A DNA stretch of 64,000 nt from Myrica gale (GCA_963930655.1 OZ005606.1:19136001-19200000); one strand, 5' to 3'. Shown: positions 10,641-23,490, counted from the first letter of the stretch. Notes: generated by a model not told the origin, from the letters alone. Numbers and translations are program-made.

Positions 10641-12089
10641 GACAGCGCTAGAAGCCACATACCTTCCTCCCCTTTTTTCTCTTCTTTTCCCTCTGGTTAT
10701 CTTCTTTTTCCTTTGATCTGTCCTTCGGTCTGCCACTCTTTTTCTCCTTCAGTCAGATTCACTTTTTCTCCTATGATCAGTTGATGTCTCACGCACTCTC
10801 CCATATTTCTCTATCTCTCTCTTATTTCTCTTTGTCGACAATAACAAGGAAACCAAGGGTTCATTTGGTTTGCTTTGCCCTTAAAAATTCTTAGTTAACT
10901 CTAGTTAGCCACAAGGGTAACATCTAACCTAACACCTAATCTAACTTTTAGATAATCATTGAACCTAAGATTAACTACAAGAAGTAAGCTCCTTTAATGG
11001 CTAATATGGACGGCAAAGAGGTAGCAATTACCATGTCGCCATTTCTCTTTCCTAGGCAATCGTGAGGGCAAAAGGAAATCACACAAAATCTCTCAAAATC
11101 TTCCTAACTTTCCCTTGCCAATTGGTCTCCAAATTTCTAACGTAAAATGCATGCACTAGAAGACAAAACAAAAGGCCAATAAGAGGATTTGAGGTGGCCG
11201 AATATAGGGGAGGAAGGAGAGAGAAAAAGTTAACACCAAGCATCATGCACAAGTCCCATTCGGCCAAGTTATGGAATGTGCATAAAAAATACAAGTTAGG
11301 GAATATTGCAAAAATTAATTAGACCAAGATATAATATAATATAATGATGGAAAAAAATATGATGATAATATCTTACCTTATATTCGGCTATAAGCTGAAA
11401 AATAATTGAAGGCTAAGGAAAGATACTTAAATATGTCAATTAATGAGAACATTAAAGCAAGAAAATAAAATTAAAGGAAGATGACATTGGAAAGATTTTT
11501 TAATAGAATTAAATCCTCTAATGGAAGTAGAAATGAATTAATAGCAAATATGAAGTTCATAAAGAAATAAATATGAAAACAAGATGCAAACATCTAGTCG
11601 AATAATAAGAGAATTGAAATATTCAAGCAAGTATGTTAAAAATCATGTAGGCTTAATAAAGAAATAATTTAGACTAGAAAATTCCAAATAGCATATTATA
11701 CTAGTTTTTAAATATGACAAACAACTGAAAATAAAGAGAGGTGTCACATAAACACTTTATCACTGATTTCTGAGTGCTCCATACTGTCTTCTAGCATCAT
11801 TGTGAGCACTATTACATGCACTAACATGGTCACCAAAAACCTCCACTGCCTTTTTTCCAATTGCACATCTAGAGAGAGAAAGTCCAAAATCCAAAGATTT
11901 CACTTGTTGAATCATTCAAGAACAAATCTCCAATGTCAAATCTTCTTCTCTTGCTCATCATCGAAGATCAAGCTTCCAAAGAGATAGAGATTTCTTGAAG
12001 AAGGGACAACCTACTTGCAATCTCACTTTGCCCTAGCTTCTAGAGAGAGAAAGTGCATTGAAGAAGAGGGAAAACAACACTTACCAAGA
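10641..12089. other. Non-coding, AT-rich; nothing recognised
   Basis: I see no domain-bearing frame on either strand. The minus frame 11079-11294 is hydrophobic but unsupported by codon pattern or neighbours. The last few hundred bases may already belong to the LTR ending at 12758. Confidence 0.3.
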
Positions 12090-12758
12090 GAGCTTGTGCT
12101 CCCACCTGCAAAGCTTTAGGTTTCCTTCAATAATCTCATCTTATTGCATCTTATTGAGCTTTACACTTGTTGATTTTGCTTAGAGAGTCATTCCATAGGA
12201 TTTGAGTTTTTCATTGGATTATTTGGCTTAGAGAGCCACTCCATATTTGTGTGCCACATTTCCTCATTCGGCTTAGAGAGCCTTCCTTGCAACCATCCTT
12301 TGTAAAACACTTAAGTGTTGGGTGAACACTTTGTCCTACTTGTTGGGTAGAATAAATCCTCTAGGTTGTAAAGATTTGTGAGAGTTGAAGCGTGAGCTCG
12401 CAAAACGCTTTGTAAAGATTCCTTAGCACCCGGGAAGCTAAGGTGTATTCGCTATTTGGAGAATAGTGGAGGAAGCCCAAGGAAGTCAATTGCCTTGGGC
12501 GTGGACGTAGGCAAGTGTTGGCCGAACCACCTAAAAATACGATGTTATCTCTCTAACTCTATCTCTCTTAATGTTTATCTCATATCCATAATGTTTGTGC
12601 TTTCAACTTTATCATTCATTGCTTATAGTTGCTTAGCCTTAAACACATTCAGACTTTCAGTTTTATTTGTTAAAACGGAGTATCTTTTAGATCTGTATTT
12701 TTGTCAAAAAGGGGTAAAGTTTTTATAAAACCCAATTCACCCCCCTCTTGGGTTGTCA
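12090..12758 (+). repeat. LTR remnant of a second copia family
   Basis: It has the same layout as the copia LTRs in this window: repeated CTTAGAGAGCC words, then GTGGACGTAGGCAAGTGTTG and GCCGAACCACCTAAAA, a pyrimidine-rich transcribed part, and the end CACCCCCCTCTTGGGTTGTCA. The sequence is otherwise different from the 17192-26568 family. It ends in CA at 12758 next to a hAT coding fragment, with no primer-binding site following, so it is a right or solo LTR. The left boundary is uncertain. Confidence 0.55.
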
Positions 12759-13010
12759 TTTAGACTCACAATCTTTGAACCATAACTCCCTAAAACTCCT
12801 AATTGTTTTCCTATATTGCTTCTTAGGAAAATCATAGTCAAGCGGTTGAAAAGGACCTCTGATCAAGTACTCCCTACGAATTTGATTCCTAATCTCAACA
12901 TCATATTCTTCAATGGGTTTACGTAAACATGGGTCAGCAACGATATTATCTAGACAAAACAAAAGACGATGCTTTTTTGAACTAGAATTCGTTTCAAACA
13001 TAGTAGCCAC
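12759..13010 (-). pseudogene. hAT transposase N-terminal fragment (TTF-type zinc finger region)
   Basis: Minus-strand frame starting at 13010. It contains DPCLRKPIEEYDVEIRNQI, REYLIRGPFQP and FRELWFKD, the conserved run that opens plant hAT-like MYM-type ZnF 1-like proteins. The frame is open until the LTR boundary at 12758, where it is cut just after the WFK motif; the expected continuation is not adjacent. The next part of such a protein is found, same strand, at 5453-5853. Confidence 0.72.
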
Positions 13011-14456
13011 GTTAGGATTATTAGACGACCTCCACGTTGGCTGAGTTTTTTTTATATGAAAAACTTATCTATTATCAAAACAAAACAAAATTTATCAACC
13101 AATCAGTGGTAATAGCATAATGTCATTGACTCGTAAATTGCTCCATAAAACTCCTAAAGACAAGGTAGAATGCATAAGCATCTCAAGAAACGTATTGATT
13201 TCAACAATGATGTACACTAGCTAACTTTTTAAGCACATTTGAATATGACATTCTATAATATTCACTTCAATACCAAAGTGCATACAAAATGGGATGACAA
13301 AATAAAATCTATGCAAAATAATTCAAAACAACAACTTTTAACCTGTGACCATGTTGCTGAACTAAAGATTCAGTTCAAAGTTAGAGGAATTTGAGAAAAT
13401 TTTACCCAAAGGAATCCTTTAAAAAGTAGTACGGGGTTCCTTTAAAAAATTAGAAAAATTGCAACATCTACTTGCTAAAACTAGTACGAGGTTCCTTTAA
13501 AAAATGCAACATCTCATATCATAATCTACTTGTTTCGGTGCTTCTGGTCCACTTAGCATCTGATTCTTTTTTTAGTACTTCAACATTTTAATTGGTCGAA
13601 TTTTTAAACTGAAACAGAGGAAAAGGAAACTTTGGGTTCTAATTTTCCTCTAAAAAGGCTTAAAGTTAAGTTGGGCGATGGAGAATCTACCAGGACCTTG
13701 TTGTTGGTTATCCTTATCTCCAGAACTTGCCACATTCACCAATTATGAATCATATTACACATTGGGATTTCTACAATGACCCATTAGAGACTTTATTTTA
13801 CAAAGAGCAAGGGATTCAAGTAAAAAAATCAAGCAACTCATGATTATTAAAAATCATAATTCAACCCCTAATTCACTGAAATTGAGTTGCAATTATTCAA
13901 ACCCTTATTTGGATTTCAATTCAAGCCCTAGTTAGCTGACAGAGAGAGAGGCTGAGAGAAGAGAGAGACTGGGAGAGCATGGCTGGTCTGACTTGGTAGC
14001 TGGTGGGCGGCTGAGAAAGAGATGTTGAGAGAGAAAAAGCCCGAGAGAGAGATGGTCGACGGTTTCTAGCCGATCGCCGGTGGAGGAAAGGAGAGGGACT
14101 CCTTATCCCGAACCTTTTCATTTTCTTTAAATTTAAGATTTTAAAATTTAAAATTAAATTTTCGTATTAAAGTATAAATTTTTATTTATTTTAATGACAG
14201 GTGTCACATCGCGATTGGAAGGGGAATTTTTTTTGTTAAATGCTTTTAACGACGTTGGATCTAGTGAGGTTTGGTACCAAAATTACAAACACAATGAGCT
14301 TTTTTTAAAAAAAATTGTGAGTTTTTTAAAAAGGTACTAAAACCTAGTGAGTGATTTGTTATTTTCCTTAATAAAAAATGTGGGTTGGGCTCAGTCTTTG
14401 GGTGGGCCAAGGGGGCGGGCTTGGGCTCGTAGGAGGCAAAACACATATATAAAAAA
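13011..14456. other. Intergenic DNA with a 55-bp direct repeat
   Basis: It holds a two-copy direct repeat (AGTACGGGGTTCC at 13428, AGTACGAGGTTCC at 13483, each followed by TTTAAAAAAT). Otherwise AT-rich with a purine/pyrimidine-skewed part at 13930-14060. The minus frame 13921-14121 is Ser/Leu low complexity and not taken as a gene. Confidence 0.4.
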
Positions 14457-15038
14457 GAGATAAATTCCAAAATTGGTCCCAATAGTTTTCGAGAATCGAT
14501 TTGGTCCCTGTGAAACAAAAATCATAAAATCAGTCCCCTTATTCCCCAACTCGTTTGCGATTGGTCCACCCACCCCAGTCTATGAACTCCATTGACAGAA
14601 CCTACTCCACGTAGCTAAAAAAATCCACCTGCGTATCCTACCTGGCTTTGCCACGTCACAAAAAACACCCCAGCTTGGATATCTTATTTCGCCTGACCCA
14701 CCTAACACCTTCCCCCACCTACACGAAACTTTTTCCCAAAGCAGATCTGGTTCACACTTCTCAAACCCTCATACCCACTTCCAAAGTTGTAGAACTTGAG
14801 ACTGGGAAGGGACACATACATCTGCTTTGCCCTCTAGAAAGGTTCGTGCATCTTTTTTTGTTCCCCAAAGTCTCTGCATTTTTGTCTTTTTTTCTTCCCT
14901 ATCAAAGATGTTGTGCTCATCTTTAACTTCTGCAAGTGGGTTTAAATATGTCACCTATCAAAGATGTTATTTTGAAACATTCATTTGTTGATTTTTTCAA
15001 TTTTCATAAATTTTTCGTGCACTATCTTCCTTAGAAAT

Positions 15039-15461
15039 ATGCATTCATCTCGTTCGGTGTCTTTTGCAATTGTGGCTCATTTATGCAATTGTGGCCTCCA
15101 AGCATCTCTGAGGACATCTTGGATTGAGAAAATCCTGGAAGACGCTTCTTTGGATGTTCAAGATATGGTAAAAAAATTGGTACGTATACGTTATCAATAA
15201 AATGCCAAAGTGAAAAGTTACATATTTTTTTATTACCTAACCTCCTTTGATGACTGCACTATAGATGTCGTCTGAAGGTGGGTATTTTGCTTGGTACGAC
15301 CCCCCCTCTGCAAGCTAGTAGTGGAGTTTTTTCTTAGTTTGTCGAAAAAAATGATGTTGGAAGCTGAAGTCCGGAAGCAAAGAGTGAAGGAGAGAAGGCT
15401 CAAGATTGTGTTGGTTATTTCATGGGTGTTTGTTGTGGTTGTAGTTCATGTGACCCTGTAA
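15039..15461 (+). pseudogene. GRF zinc-finger / coiled-coil / membrane-anchor gene, decayed
   Basis: ATG at 15039 opens a frame with CNCGLQASLRTSW, the first half of a GRF zinc finger. A one-base loss near 15130 moves NPGRRFFGCSRYG into the next frame. A candidate intron starts at about 15167 (G|GTAAAAAAA). GYFAWYDPPLCKLVVEFF follows after about 15273, itself broken by an indel in a C-run at about 15300. A short basic/charged helix and a hydrophobic tail (IVLVISWVFVVVVVHVTL) end in TAA at 15461. GRF fingers bind nucleic acid or protein in other proteins; here the role is unknown. It points inward from the left TIR of its MULE and faces the minus-strand ORF at 16298-16645. Confidence 0.72.
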
Positions 15462-16100
15462 TTTTAGAATTGCATATATAATTGTGTGGGTGTTTGTATG
15501 TAATATGTATGGCTTTTGTAAGTGGATCCTTCAATGTAATGATTTGAATTGTCTATAATATGTATGGCTTTTTCAAGGATCCTTCAATGTATGGTTTTTG
15601 AGCTTATGTAAACGTGTATTGGATCCTATCAATGTTATAATATAGTGTCTTCATCCCAATTTGATTGCATGTGGTTTAGAAAATAACACCCAAATAACTT
15701 GACTTCAACGTTACTTCCATGACAGCTCCTTATTCAACATGGTGACAATTCTATACTTAAGTAATATTTCCATTTCACAAAAACATAATTATCTAGCAAA
15801 TCTATTTCCTGCTGCAACATAATTATCCACCATAATTGTTTACATATGCATCCAAAATGGGATTACATAATCAACGTAAAACATATCCAAAATGCTTACA
15901 TAAACAACATTTGTGGCTTAACTGTTTACATAGCCAAAATGCTTCAAAAAACTTCCAACAGTTTAAGACACCATTCCATTCACACCCCAAAACAAATCCA
16001 TTGCACTTCCAAAATGCTTCAAAAAATGTCTCAACTCTTCAAAACAACATCTCAAAATAATTCACATGACAGCACCCAACTCTTCAAAACACTCATCCCA

Positions 16101-16190
16101 ACATGCTTTAAAAAACAACACCCAACACTTCAAAACAATATCCAACATGCTTTAAAAAACAACACCCAACACTTCAAAACAATATCCAAA
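16101..16190 (+). repeat. 44-bp tandem repeat, two copies
   Basis: ACATGCTTTAAAAAACAACA begins at 16101 and again at 16145, in a larger A/C-rich tract (about 15940-16220) built of TTCAAAAC, ATGCTTC and CCCAACA words. It lies between the 3' ends of two convergent ORFs of the MULE. Confidence 0.85.
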
Positions 16191-16297
16191 ATGCTTCAAA
16201 AACAACTCCCAACATAGTTCAATCACAACTCTCAAAAGTTTGTAACAAAATGTAAACATCAGTACTTGAACAACAACATAACAATTTCAACTAAAAT

Positions 16298-16645
16298 CTA
16301 AACATTAGAATATTTGCTAGGATGTCTTGGTTTTATCTTCTTTCGTAGCCTAGATGATGTGGACTGAGCAGGAGGTGTATGTCCCATAGATGGCTGAGTT
16401 GGACTATCACTCTCAATCCACCACAACAAGTCAATCACATCAACGTCAGTCTTCAAACACGTAAACTTTTGCACATGACTGTCAGCACCCAGCTTATACC
16501 AAAGTGTTACAGATCCCAAATACCCAAGGTCATTCGAGCATGAGTTGAAGTCCAGGATGGTGATGTAGTCAGAGTCCAACTTCAAAACAGCCTCATTTTT
16601 TCCCACCAATATAAGCAAAGGGTTCACTCCCGAAAGATCCACCAT
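16298..16645 (-). CDS. PB1-like domain protein, N-terminal piece of a MuDR-type transposase
   Basis: Open for 115 codons from ATG at 16645 to TAG. It reads NPLLILVGKNEAVLKLDSDY, then FNSCSNDLGYLG, LWYKLG, LKTDVDVIDLLWWI and a Pro/Ser/basic tail. This resembles the PB1-like domain at the N-terminus of many plant MuDR-like transposases. The usual downstream MULE catalytic and SWIM zinc-finger domains are missing, so it is either a truncated transposase or a stand-alone domain kept by a non-autonomous element. It is convergent with the GRF remnant. Domain identity is from memory of the pattern and should be confirmed by profile search. Confidence 0.55.
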   Translation of the reverse strand: MVDLSGVNPLLILVGKNEAVLKLDSDYITILDFNSCSNDLGYLGSVTLWYKLGADSHVQKFTCLKTDVDVIDLLWWIESDSPTQPSMGHTPPAQSTSSRLRKKIKPRHPSKYSNV

Positions 16646-17191
16646 GGTGAATAAAAATCTCCAGTACCATACCTACATGCATGCATCGTACATAATAAGT
16701 GAATGTACTGTACTATCTAGCCCATAAAAATTCACCTTGAAATGCTCACGTGACTCAAACCAAAACACAAGGACTAAACAAATCAATTCACATGGATAGT
16801 CTTCCCTTGAAACAATTAATATTATTGTACGTGCTAGTTAGTTGGAGTAAAAGTTGGATCTGGGACCACTTCACTTTATTTAAGGTACATAAACTATTGT
16901 GGTTTCTGGGACCACTTCAAAAACACAATGTCATCTTCTGGATCCTAGAACCATTTCAATCATAAAGCAATGGGTATAAAATGGGAATGGATAAAGCCAT
17001 CAAATAGTCGTATACATAAACACACAACAGACAAGAAAAGTCAAACAAGAAATAAACTTGGTGACCTAGGACTACACAAACAGACAAAAGCAGTAACAAA
17101 AACCTAAGACTACAAGAATAATTCACAAAACCAAACCAATAACCAAAAAAAACTATGACTACACTGAACTTATACAAAGCAACTTAAGTTT

Positions 17192-18446
17192 TGTTGGCTT
17201 TTAGTCACAATCAATGTTTTGATGATAACAATAGAAGTAATTGAGATGTGAAGCAAAGCGGATCTAAAATGAGCACGGAGTCATCAACCAACGTCACCTT
17301 CAATGGAAGTGCTCTTAAAGTGAAGACTCAAGATGCTAGGGTAATCTTTGTAACTCTAAGACTTCATCTTAAACAAGGATTTCAATCACACACATGCATA
17401 AGTCTTCAAAACTTGCAAAAACCGTTTTAACGTTTGTTGAAAGATTAAAACCTTCTTAATGGCTTCAAAATATCCCAAATATACTTCCAAACCTTTTTAT
17501 ATACTTTTGAGAAGTTAGAGTTTAAAATTGGGTATTTTAAGTTGGTCAAAATCAAGTTTTTAAATCAACTGGATCAAGCTTAAGTTGAGGGGGTCGACCG
17601 GCTCAATGAATCGGTCAACCAAACCCTACGACCGCTTGATGTAGCGGTTGACCGGTTGCATTTATTAAAGAGCCGTTAAGCTTCTGACAAAATGACCATT
17701 GTGTAACGGTAACTTGAAGCGGTCGACTGACTCGTTTTAACAGATCACTCTAACGGCTATAAACGACTATTTTTCTTATAAGGTCTATATCAAGTCATTC
17801 CCACGCCTTTGAAAAATAACTAAATCGTCCATAATCATTTTACAAAGGCTTATAGTGATCAAAAACCTTCCAATCTTTATTCAAACATCATTCACACATA
17901 TTCTTCATTTTCACATCCTTGTTATTGTGTGAAGCCTAAGAGCTAGTTATTTCTCATTGTAATATCTACTCCATCAAGGGAGTTTTAGACAAAATTTCGT
18001 TAAACCATACACATTGTAGCTAAGAGAGTGATTCTCTTGTATCCTTTCGGTAAGGTTTGTTCATCGAAAGGAGTTTGAAGAGGTTTGTTCTCAAACTCGT
18101 TCTTGAGGAGGGTTTTCTCAAGCTCAAGTGTAAGGAAACCTTTCCCTTGGTTGAAGGAAGAATAGTGGAGGAACCTCAAGGCTCGGTAAAGGAGCTTGAG
18201 GGGTGGACGTAGGCGGGCTTGCCGAACCGCCTAAAATATTGTGTTTGCTTCTCTTCCCTAAACTCCTTTATTTGTGCTACTAGTTTATTGCTTTAAAGTT
18301 TTCTCTTGTGTTTAATTCTTTATTGCAATCAATCTCATTTGCAAGACTTGTAGCTAGCAAACACATTCTTTGGGGTATTTTTTCGAAAAAAATTTGAAAC
18401 TCAATTCACCACCCTCTCTTGGGTTGCCTTAATCCTAGGAATATCA
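17192..18446 (+). repeat. 5' LTR of the copia element
   Basis: It starts TGTTGGCTTTTAGTC and ends CTAGGAATATCA. The U3 holds repeated CGGTCGACCG-type palindromic words (17595-17740). A GGTCTATATCAAG box near 17784 sits where the other LTR reads GGTCTATATAAAG, the likely TATA box. It is shorter than the 3' LTR mainly through loss of a block in the palindrome cluster. Confidence 0.95.
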
Positions 18447-18448
18447 AT

Positions 18449-18460
18449 TGGTATTAGAGC
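18449..18460 (+). other. Primer-binding site
   Basis: TGGTATTAGAGC, two bases after the 5' LTR. The canonical plant copia PBS is TGGTATCAGAGC, complementary to the 3' end of initiator methionine tRNA; one C-to-T change here. Confidence 0.9.
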
Positions 18461-18500
18461 TTGGTGCTCCTTTAGCAAGATTTAAAGATCTTGAGTTAGA

Positions 18501-19988
18501 ATGGCAACATCAAGTAACAATTCTCATGTTGAGGGACTCTCAACATCTAGACCTCCTTCCTTCAATGGAAGTGATTACACCTATTGGAAAGCAAGGATGA
18601 AAATCTATTTTCAATCCATTGATTATGATCTATGGCTTTGTGTTTTAAATAGACCACATTATCCTATGAAATCCGTAGATGAGAAAATTGTCCCTAAGTC
18701 CGCCAATGAGTATACCGATGATGACAAAAAGAAAATTTCCATAAATGCTAAAGCCATGAACATTCTTTATTGTGCATTAGATAGAAATGAATTCAATAGC
18801 ATATCTACTTGAGCTAGCGCAAAGAAAATTTGGCATACTCTAGAAATCACACATTAAGGTACAAACCAAGTAAAAGAATCTAAGATAAGCATGCTAGTTC
18901 ATAACTATGAATTGTTCAAAATGAAACCGGAGAAAAACATTAGTTATATGCTTACTAGATTTACGAATATCATAAATGGTTTGAATGCTCTTGGAAAATT
19001 GTACACTAACTCCGATTTGGTAAGGAAAATTCTTCGGTCTCTACCAAAGACTTGGGAAGCCAAAGTCACCGCTATTCAAGAAGTAAAGGACCTCACCAAA
19101 TTGCCTTTGGAAGAGCTTGTTGGATCTCTCATGACTCACGAAATCACCATGAAGGGTCATGAAGAAGAAAGTCCAAAAAGGAGGAGTATAGCTTTGAAAT
19201 CCTCCGTTGTTGAGGTTGAAGAAGATGACGATGAAAGCGGAGACGAGGATATAACACTCATGACTAGGAACTTTAGAAATTTCCTCAAGAGAAAGCAAGC
19301 AAGGAAGAACTTCAAAGATTTCAAGAGAGAAGAGCCAAAAAAGGAATACTCAAAGGTGGACAACAAGAAGAACCACATCACTTGCTACGAGTGCAAGAAA
19401 CCCGGTCACATTAAGGCGGATTGCCCTCTACTCAAATACAAAAAGAAAGTCATGAAAGCAACTTGGGAAGATAGCGATTCAAAATCCTCCGAAGAAGAAG
19501 ATGAGGGAGAAATGGCAAACATGTGCTTCATAGCACTAGAAGATGATGAGGTATATCTCTCAGATCTTAAAGATTCAAAACCTTCATATGATGAATTAGA
19601 AAATGTTTTTGATGAGTTATACACTACATTTGAAAAGCTTAAACTCAAAAACAATGTTTTGAAAAAGAAGCATTCACTAGCTACAAGTGACCTTGATTCC
19701 TTAAAGGATGAACAAGGAACTTTGAAGCTAGAGAATGAGGAATTGAAACTAAAAGTTTCAACCTTGGAAATTGAGAACAAAGTTTTCAAAGATAAGGTTA
19801 CTCATCAAAACATCATTCTTGAAAAGTTCACTCAAGGAAGCAAATCTTTGGAAAACATTTTTAATAGTCAAAGATGTGTCTTTGACAAAAGTGGATTAGG
19901 CTACAAGCCTTATCAAAATGAAAAGTATTTCAAAAATTTCTTTTCACATTTCCAACTTTTGCAACAAGAATGGACATCTAATATTTGA
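18501..19988 (+). pseudogene. copia gag
   Basis: It starts MATSSNN. An N-terminal gag domain follows (FNGSDYTYWKARMKIYFQS), then NISYMLTRFTNIINGL and LPKTWEAKVTAIQE. The zinc knuckle CYECKKPGHIKADC has the CX2CX4HX4C form. A coiled-coil segment (about 19600-19850) precedes the pol junction. Two in-frame stops (after codon 103 and at about 18855) separate the first 103 codons from the rest, so the product would be truncated. It would form the particle core. A second, partly degraded knuckle (NKNGHLIFDC) follows in another frame near 19965. Confidence 0.9.
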
Positions 19989-20140
19989 TTGTCCACTTAA
20001 GAAATTTGGGTGCAAAGCTCTTAGAAATGTATGAGTTCCAAAGGAAAACATAGCTAACCCAAAAGGACCCAAAAAGGTTTGGGTACCAAAAGCTTCATCT
20101 TGAATTTGTTTTGTATGATTCAAGAAAGAAGAAATGCAAT

Positions 20141-23100
20141 AGTTGATTCTTGGATAGTGGATGTTCAAGACACATGACCGGTGACCCATCAAGATTCTCA
20201 AGTCTATCAACCATCAAAGGTGAAAATGTAACATTTGGAGACAACTCCAAAGGAAAAATAATTGGTATAGGTAATATTGGCAGTAATACCCTTTCACTTA
20301 TTGAAAATGTGTTATTAGTTGACAAATTGAAGCATAACTTGCTTAGTATTAGTCAACTTTGTGATAAAGGTTATAGAGTTGTGTTTGAATCTTCTCGATG
20401 CCTTATTGAAAATGTCATTGATGGTAAATTATTGTTCATTGGCCATAGGAATTCAAATGTGTACAAGATTGACATTGATCAAAATGTTTGTGTGGAAAAT
20501 TGCTTTGTGGTCAATGTAAATGATAGTTGGATATGACATAGAAGATTAGGTCATGCTAGCATCCATCAAATTTTGAAAATTTCTACGCATGATATTGTAA
20601 AATGTCTACCTAAGTTAAATTTTGAAAAAGACCAAGTTTGTGAAGCTTGTCAAATGGGAAAACAAGTGAAAACCTCTTTTAAATCCAAAAACTTCATTTC
20701 AACTAGTAGACCTCTATAATTACTTCATTTGGATTTATTTGGTCCATCAAGAACTCAAAGTCTTGGTGGAAAGACCTATGCTTTTGTAATTGTGCATGAC
20801 TACTTTAGGTTCAGTTGGATTTTGTTTTTAGCTTCAAAAGATGCGGTCATTCATGAATTCATCAAATTTTCAAAAAGGGTGCAAAACGCAAAAGGATACA
20901 CCATTGTGGCCATTAGAAGTGATCATGGTGGTGAATTCGTTAATGAGAAGTTCGAATCATTTTGTAGCATGAATGGTTATGAGCATAATTTTTGAACACC
21001 TAGAACTCCTCAACAAAATGGGGTTGTTGAGAGAAAGAATAGAACTATTCAAGAGATTGCAAAAACTATTTTGAATGAAAATAAGTTACCGAAATATTTT
21101 TGGGTCGAGGCCGTCAATCCATCTTGCTATGTTTTGAATAGGGTATCTATGAGACCCATTTTGAAAAAAAACTTCATACGAGCTTTGGAAAAATAGAAAA
21201 CCCAACATTCATTATTTCAAAGTCTTTGGTTGCAAATGCTTCATTTTAAATACCACAGACAACCGTGGAAAATTTGATTCTAAAACGGATGTTGGAATTT
21301 TCCTTGGATACTCTAATTCGAGCAAAGCTTATATAGTTTATAACAAAATGACTCTTTGTGTTGAAGAATCAATGCATATTACTTTTAATGAATCTAATAG
21401 TCCATTTGAGAAAAATGAAAGTGTAGATATTGAAGATATTAAGGGGGAGATGGAAGGACTAGAAATCAACATTAACCCCACTCAAAGTGAGGATGCTCAA
21501 CCTCCAACTGAAGAAAAGGTTCAACCATTGCAAGGCGAAGGTACTTCACAAGAACTCCCTTAGGAGTGGAGGTATGCTACTAGCCACCCTCAAGAGTTAA
21601 TCATTTGTGATCCCTCTCATGGAACTAGAACTTGAGCTTCACTTAGAAATATTTGTAATCATCTTGCATTTGTGTCTCAAATTGAACCTAAGACTTTTCT
21701 TGAAGCCGAAAACGATGAAAGTTGGATTTTGGCAATGCAAGAAGAGTTAAATCAATTTGAGAGAAATCAAGTTTGAGAACTTGTCCCTAGACCCAAGGAT
21801 CAAACCATTATTGGCACAAAATGGGTCTTTAGGAACAAGGTTGATGAGCACGGTACTATTATTAGAAACAAAGCTAGATTGGTCGCTAAAGGCTATAATC
21901 AAGAAGAAGGGATTGACTATGATGAAACATATGCACCCGTAGCACGATTGGAATCCATTAGAATGCTTGGCCTTTGCTTGCTATAAAAAATTTATGCTTT
22001 ATCAAATGGATGTGAAAAGTGCTTTCTTAAATGGATTTATCTAGGAAGAAGTCTTTGTAGAACAACCACAAGGTTTTCAAAATTAAGCTTATCCAAATCA
22101 CGTTTTCAAATTGAAAAAGCCTTTGTATGGACTAAAACAAGCTCCTAGAGCTTGGTATGATAGACTTAAAACTTTTCTTGTTGAAAAATGTTTTTCCATC
22201 GGTAAAGTTGACACAAAACTTTTCACCAAATCCAAAAACAATGATATTATAATTGTACAAATTTATGTGGATGACATTATTTTCGGTGCTACTAATGACT
22301 CTCTTTATCAAGAATTTTCTAAGTTTATGCATGAAGAGTTCGAGATGAGCATGATGAGTGAGCTCAACTTCTTCCTTGGACTTCAAATAAAAAAATTCAA
22401 AGAAGGAATCTTCATAAACCAAGTCAAGTATATAAAGGACCTACTCAAATGCTTTGGAATGGAGACCTTTAAAGCGGCCGAAACACCAATGAGCACATCG
22501 CTAAAGCTTTATGCGGATGAAAAGGTAAAAAGGTGGACATCACCAAATATAGAAGTATGATTGGAGCTCTCCTCTATTTGACAGCTAGTAGGCCGGATAT
22601 CATGTTTAGTGTGTGTTTATGTGCTAGATTCCAAGCTTGTCCTAAAGAATCACATCTTGTTGCCGTAAAAAGAATTTTTCGATATCTTTCGGGAACTATC
22701 AACCTAGGACTTTGGTATCCTAGAGACACTCACATGAACCTAGTAAGTTATTCCGATGCTAACTTTGCCGAGTGAAAAGTCGATAGAAAAAGCACTAGTG
22801 GCACTTGCCATTTCCTAGGTTCATCTTTAGTTTCTTGGAGTAGCAAGAAACAAAACCCAGTTGCATTATCAACAACCGAAGCGGAATATATAGCGGCCGG
22901 TAGTTGTTGTGCCCAAGTGTTGTGGATGAAACAAACACTCAAAGATTTTGGACTAGAATTTGATAGTATACCCATCAAATGTGACAACACTAGTGCTATC
23001 AACTTATCCAAGAATCCTATCCAACATTCAAGGACTAAACACATTGAAGTGGGACATCATTTTCTAAGAGACCATATTCAAAAAGGTGACATCTCACTTG

Positions 23101-23213
23101 AGTTCATTAGTACTGAGCATCAACTAGCTGATATTTTTACAAAACCCTTGAGTAATGATAGATTTCGTGATCTTAGACGAGACATTGGGTTTTTAGATGC
23201 AAATGCTCTTTGA
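20141..23213 (+). pseudogene. copia pol: protease, integrase, reverse transcriptase, RNase H
   Basis: In order: the protease signature DSGCSRHMTG (about 20150). The GAG-pre-integrase zinc part HRRLGHASIHQ near 20537. The integrase core with DLFGP, RSDHGGEF and TPQQNGVVERKNR. RT with [25 protein letters not shown] and the catalytic YVDDIIFGAT (22265-22300). RNase H with STTEAEYIAA and the ending LADIFTKPLSNDRFRDLRRD. At least seven in-frame stops and a few frameshifts are spread through it, several of them TGA where the family has TGG. It would copy the element's RNA and integrate the DNA; this copy cannot. Confidence 0.93.
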
Positions 23214-23369
23214 TATGCTATCTCTTTGATTTCCATGATTTTTATTTGCCTTGATGTTTTTAAACATGTTTAAAATGCCTTTATGACTTATTAAATGTTT
23301 GACATTCAGAAATGCATCATTTCATTTCATTTATGGGCCTTAAAACTTCATTTCTCGAGACTGTTATCT

Positions 23370-23490
23370 GTAGCAGTCGACCGTGTAGAACCGCTACACG
23401 AAGCGGTCGATGGTCATGTGAAACCGCTACACGTAGCGGTCGACGGTCATGAACCGCTATACCAAGCGGTCGACCGCCTCGTCGAATCTA
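23370..23490 (+). repeat. Cluster of CGTAGCGGTCGACCG-type palindromic words
   Basis: Between RNase H and the third ORF, AGCGGTCGA occurs three times, each preceded by GAACCGCTA-type words that are its inverted partner, giving short hairpins. The same words recur in the U3 of both LTRs (17595-17740, 25695-25860). Confidence 0.8.

Noticed and set aside
15836-16217. Plus-strand frames of 74 and 123 codons
   Set aside because: They are readings of the A/C-rich tandem repeat (ATGCTTC, CCCAACA words); repetitive peptide, no domain.
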